From NCBI GenBank assembly GCA_963643505.1, contig CAVIKF010000003.1, positions 62,001-126,000 on the forward strand: a DNA stretch of 64,000 nucleotides, in the 5' to 3' direction. The notes beneath the pieces are model-generated. The model did no database searches and was not told the origin of the DNA. It saw nothing but the letters and a program-made list of their open reading frames with translations. How positions within the stretch are numbered: position 1 is the stretch's first letter; each line of letters opens with the position of its first letter. The stretch is from CAVEFW01 sp963643505. GTDB taxonomy: Bacteria; Actinomycetota; Coriobacteriia; Coriobacteriales; Eggerthellaceae. This document shows, piece by piece, positions 61,404 through 64,000 of the stretch. The translations under genes and the position numbers were made by a program.

Positions 61404-62327
61404 ATGACCCTGCAACAACTGCGCTATTTGATCGAGGTCGCGCGATGCGGATCGTTCAACGCCGCCGCCCAATCCATGTACGTATCCCAATCCACGCTTT
61501 CCATGGCGATCAAGGATTTGGAGAACGAATTGGGCATCATCGTGTTCATGCGCAGCAATCGCGGGCTCAAGCTCACCAACGACGGCACGGAGCTTCTCGG
61601 ATATGCCCGCCAGGTCGTCGAACAGGCGGACCTGTTGAGCGATCGATATATCAGCCGCAAGGCGGCGTCCCACAATCGCCTCTCGATCTCGACCCAACAC
61701 TACGCGTTTTGCGTCCGCGCCTTTGTGGAGCTTATGAACGAGTTCGACCAAGACCAATACGACTTCACGCTTCGCGAGACCCGCACCGGCGAGATCATCA
61801 ACGACGTGCGCGACTTTCGTAGCGAGATTGGAGTCATCTATCTATCCGACTTCAACGAGCGTGTCATCAACCGCGCGCTCGACGAGGCGAGCCTGTCATT
61901 CACCCTTCTGTTCGAGGCAACGCCCCATGTGTTTGTCGGCGCCCACCATCCCCTGTCCGAGCGCAAACTCATCAAACCCGAGGATCTTGCTGTCTACCCG
62001 CGTTACTCCTTTGAGCAAGGTACGGCGAACAGCTTCCATTTCGCTGAGGAGCCCCTCGCAAGTTTGCCCCACAGGAAGAACATCACCTACAGCGATCGCG
62101 GCACGTTGACCAACCTTTTGACCCACGGCATCGGCTACACCCTCTCCACCGGCGTTTTGTCCAACGAGATGCAGGACGGCATCGTGGCCATTCCGCTTGA
62201 CGCCAACGAGGTCATGCGGGTGGGATATATCATGCACAACGAACGCAAGCCCAGCAAGCTCGTAATCCGCTATATCGAGAAGCTCGAGGAGTGTATCAAC
62301 GACTCCAAACTCGTAACGGTCCCCTAG
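61404..62327 (+). CDS. LysR-family transcriptional regulator
   Basis: 307 aa from ATG 61404 (AAAGGAGCC upstream). The HTH is MTLQQLRYLIEVARCGSFNAAAQSMYVSQSTLSMAIKDLE. The effector half (about 90-300) has SISTQHYAFCVRAFVELM and YSFEQGTANSFHFAEE, the usual LysR core. It is divergent from glnA; it might regulate it or a distant target. REP-like family-B copies follow its stop. Confidence 0.92.
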   Translation: MTLQQLRYLIEVARCGSFNAAAQSMYVSQSTLSMAIKDLENELGIIVFMRSNRGLKLTNDGTELLGYARQVVEQADLLSDRYISRKAASHNRLSISTQHYAFCVRAFVELMNEFDQDQYDFTLRETRTGEIINDVRDFRSEIGVIYLSDFNERVINRALDEASLSFTLLFEATPHVFVGAHHPLSERKLIKPEDLAVYPRYSFEQGTANSFHFAEEPLASLPHRKNITYSDRGTLTNLLTHGIGYTLSTGVLSNEMQDGIVAIPLDANEVMRVGYIMHNERKPSKLVIRYIEKLEECINDSKLVTVP

Positions 62328-62346
62328 CGCCCAAAACCCGAAAAAC

Positions 62347-62434
62347 CTGACAGGCACCTGGCACCTGGCACCTGGCATGACACATGGCAAAAACCTGACA
62401 GGCACTTGGCACCTGGCACCTGGCACCTGTCACA
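62347..62434. repeat. REP-like cluster B between LysR and LytTR-PAS genes
   Basis: CTGACAGGCACCTGGCACCT and CTGACAGGCACTTGGCACCT begin two units with runs of GGCACCT in between, ending in CCTGTCAC. Same orientation as the 30571 doublet. Confidence 0.85.
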
Positions 62435-62445
62435 TAGAGCCGCCC

Positions 62446-63171
62446 TTAAGACACGCAAAACGCGCAGGCGCAATGATTCGGTTGCGGTTGGGAGCAATAA
62501 ATCGTGACGCGACGGTCACTGCGACCGCTGCGGCATGCGATGGTACGGGAACCGCCATTGAGGGCAATATCCGCAATGATGTCAAAGAGGCTCGACTCCT
62601 TGCTGCTGTTCACCATCTCGGCGCAGATAGCTAGCCACCTGCTGCCCGACTCTTGGACGACCTCGTTAAAGGAGCGACCCATGACAGCGGCGACATCAGT
62701 TCCGAGTAGAACCGACATGGCTTTGTTGCAATAACAGATCACAAGGTTTTTGTTCTCGATGTCTTCCTCCCTGATAACCATGACGATAAAGCCAAGAGGC
62801 ACCCCGTCCATGACGGAGAAACGGGAAGAGACGCCGCGACGCTCACGAATAGGATGGGGTGCCACCACGCTTTGTGGGCTCGTGAGAATGTTGCCACGGA
62901 GGCGACCGTCAAACACGGCACCGTCGCTCATGGTGAAAGAGCGACCAGAAATGCCCACGATACAACGACTGTTCAAAGCGACACCCTTGTTGACAAGTTG
63001 GAAGACGTTTTCGGAAAATTCCTCAACGAGGGCCTTCAAGGGAATATAGGTCCCCCTGCGACTGCCATCGGTCAAAGCCACGATCGTCTTGCCATCCTCG
63101 CGCACCATATAAAGCACGTTGGAGGCATCGATGTTGTTGCGTCGAAGAAAACCTGCGGCCTGCTTAGTCAT
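62446..63171 (-). CDS. LytTR-like DNA-binding plus PAS protein
   Basis: 241 aa; GAGGGGG precedes the start. Residues about 5-100 follow the LytTR beta-strand pattern (NVLYMVREDGKTIVALTDG, YIPLKALVEEF, FQLVNKGVALNSRCIVGI). Residues about 125-215 resemble PAS (LVICYCNKAMSVLLGTDVAAVMGRSFNEVV). The end is Cys-rich (CACAFC). Placing LytTR before PAS is unusual against REC-LytTR regulators. I assign both domains by eye. It is convergent with the LysR gene and faces an AT-rich upstream region. Confidence 0.65.
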   Translation of the reverse strand: MTKQAAGFLRRNNIDASNVLYMVREDGKTIVALTDGSRRGTYIPLKALVEEFSENVFQLVNKGVALNSRCIVGISGRSFTMSDGAVFDGRLRGNILTSPQSVVAPHPIRERRGVSSRFSVMDGVPLGFIVMVIREEDIENKNLVICYCNKAMSVLLGTDVAAVMGRSFNEVVQESGSRWLAICAEMVNSSKESSLFDIIADIALNGGSRTIACRSGRSDRRVTIYCSQPQPNHCACAFCVS

Positions 63172-63324
63172 ACATCCCCCTCGAAATAGTCATAAACGCC
63201 AATAAAATATTAAGTGAATGTAATCTTAATTGCATTTATTGAAACGAATAGAAGTATAACTGATTTTTATTTCAATTCTTCAAAACTTTTAATACTTTTT
63301 CTAAACAGCCCCGCCTCAAAACCA
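63172..63324. other. AT-rich intergenic region
   Basis: This gap is far richer in A and T than the rest of the window and should contain the promoter of the LytTR-PAS gene. AAAATATTAAGTGAATGTAA on this strand could hold regulator sites, but I see no clear palindrome. Confidence 0.45.
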
Positions 63325-63358
63325 AGAAAGGAAAATGGCGGCCGTTTTCACGACCGCC
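63325..63358 (-). terminator. rho-independent terminator after the Fe-S oxidoreductase
   Basis: On the minus strand GGCGGTCG pairs with CGGCCGCC (8 bp, one wobble), loop TGAAAA, followed by ATTTTCCTTTC. Confidence 0.85.
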
Positions 63359-63384
63359 CATGGATGAATTTATGCCACTCGCCC

Positions 63385-64000
63385 CTACAGGATCTTCAAC
63401 GCCCCGGTCGGACAAAGATCGGCACACATCTTACAGGGGCCGCAACAGCAAGCGATATCTACCCCGTCAAACTCCGGTGCCACCACCGTGGTGTTGCCGC
63501 GCCCAACAAGGCCGAGAATGCCTTTGTTGGCGACTTCACGACAAACGCGTACACACTGACCGCATAATATACATTTGCCCTGGTCACGCTCAATAACAAC
63601 AAGCTTGTCCTCGCAAAAGGCCGGATGCTTGGCTCCAACGAGCCGCTCCGGCTCGATCGGGAAGAGGTTCGCCGCGGATATGAGCTTGCACTGGGAAAAC
63701 TCTTGGCACCCACACTCAAGGCAACGCTTGGCCTCATCTCGCGCCTGCTCCTCCGAGAAGCCTTCGATCACCTCGTCAAAGGAGGTGCGGCGAATCGACG
63801 GGTCAACACAGGGCATGATCGCACGGGGCTTTCTCTCCACCGACGCGAGAAACTCCGGCGAGAGGGTCTTCTTGGAAAGATAGCCATACCTGCTCGCGGG
63901 ACTTGACGGGGCGGGCTTACAACCTGTGAGGTATTCGTGGATGGCATCGGCGGCACGATCGGCCTCGCCGATGGCCTCGATGGCGATACCCGCACCGAGG
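63385..64000 (-). CDS. Fe-S/FAD NAD(P)H oxidoreductase, C-terminal part (cut by window edge)
   Basis: The frame is open to base 64000, so only about 204 C-terminal residues are visible. AIGEADRAADAIHEYLTG is the end of a GltD-like FAD/NAD(P) domain. Next are RCLECGCQEFSQC, then two ferredoxin [4Fe-4S] motifs, CILCGQCVRVC and CCCGPCKMCADLCPTGAL. The layout resembles NADPH-dependent glutamate-synthase small-subunit relatives fused to a 2[4Fe-4S] ferredoxin, found in electron-bifurcating or formate/hydrogenase complexes. The partner cannot be seen. Confidence 0.85.
   Translation of the reverse strand, partial: LGAGIAIEAIGEADRAADAIHEYLTGCKPAPSSPASRYGYLSKKTLSPEFLASVERKPRAIMPCVDPSIRRTSFDEVIEGFSEEQARDEAKRCLECGCQEFSQCKLISAANLFPIEPERLVGAKHPAFCEDKLVVIERDQGKCILCGQCVRVCREVANKGILGLVGRGNTTVVAPEFDGVDIACCCGPCKMCADLCPTGALKIL

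Overview
The window looks like one chromosomal stretch from a moderately high-GC actinobacterium, most likely class Coriobacteriia (Eggerthella/Slackia-like relatives). The clues are the housekeeping order rplU-rpmA-obg-proB-proA-nadD-yqeK-rsfS with tig-clpP-clpX-valS beside it, an atypical GlnR-like orphan regulator next to glnA, a LytTR-PAS regulator, and secreted proteins ending in dockerin-like EF-hand pairs. This taxonomy is inference; no 16S gene is present.

Layout. 1-2.6 kb: two tandem DUF262 (GmrSD/ParB-like) genes, the first cut by the window edge, then a TetR-type regulator. 2.6-20.5 kb: an 18-kb minus-strand locus that is the most interesting part. It reads PilZ protein, membrane-anchored subunit, likely major fibre subunit (own operator-like palindrome and terminator), second subunit, 1,654-aa adhesin, four more subunits, SipW-like signal peptidase, membrane-anchored McrB-like AAA+ ATPase, DUF2357 protein whose expected nuclease half is replaced by an Ala-rich coiled coil, and a second SipW-like peptidase. 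Seven of the eight exported proteins carry the SipW-type T-[YFL]-[AS]-W-[FY] signal anchor. Six share a C-terminal [ML/I/F]EGxD motif not known to me as a named domain. I read the locus as a c-di-GMP-linked, TasA/camelysin-like surface-fibre system that has recruited McrBC-derived parts.

20.7-33.7 kb: a MarR-like regulator with a Cys cluster, an XRE / PASTA-like / zinc-ribbon / SPFH-SHOCT cassette, an Ldh2-family dehydrogenase, an 84-aa orphan, a 1,262-aa GLUG/dockerin adhesin, serC (with a tRNA-like 3' remnant just past its stop) and a second SPFH protein with zinc ribbons. 33.8-41 kb: a DASS/SLC13 transporter, purine nucleoside phosphorylase, a holin-like membrane protein, prmC (with a large low-complexity insertion) convergent with prfA, thioredoxin, and a membrane zinc-ribbon protein. 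41.4-58.7 kb: valS, clpX, clpP, tig, rsfS, yqeK, nadD, proA, proB, obg, rpmA, rplU, polA, all on the minus strand. 58.9-64 kb: GlnR-like regulator and glnA, a divergent LysR regulator, a LytTR-PAS regulator, and the C-terminal part of an Fe-S/FAD NAD(P)H oxidoreductase.

The second general feature is repeat biology. Two families of REP-like palindromes occur. Many genes (valS, proA, yqeK, tig, rsfS, the holin-like gene, the second SPFH gene) are followed by a direct duplication of their own last 20-45 bp, usually including the stop codon. Other genes are followed at once by short tandem arrays.
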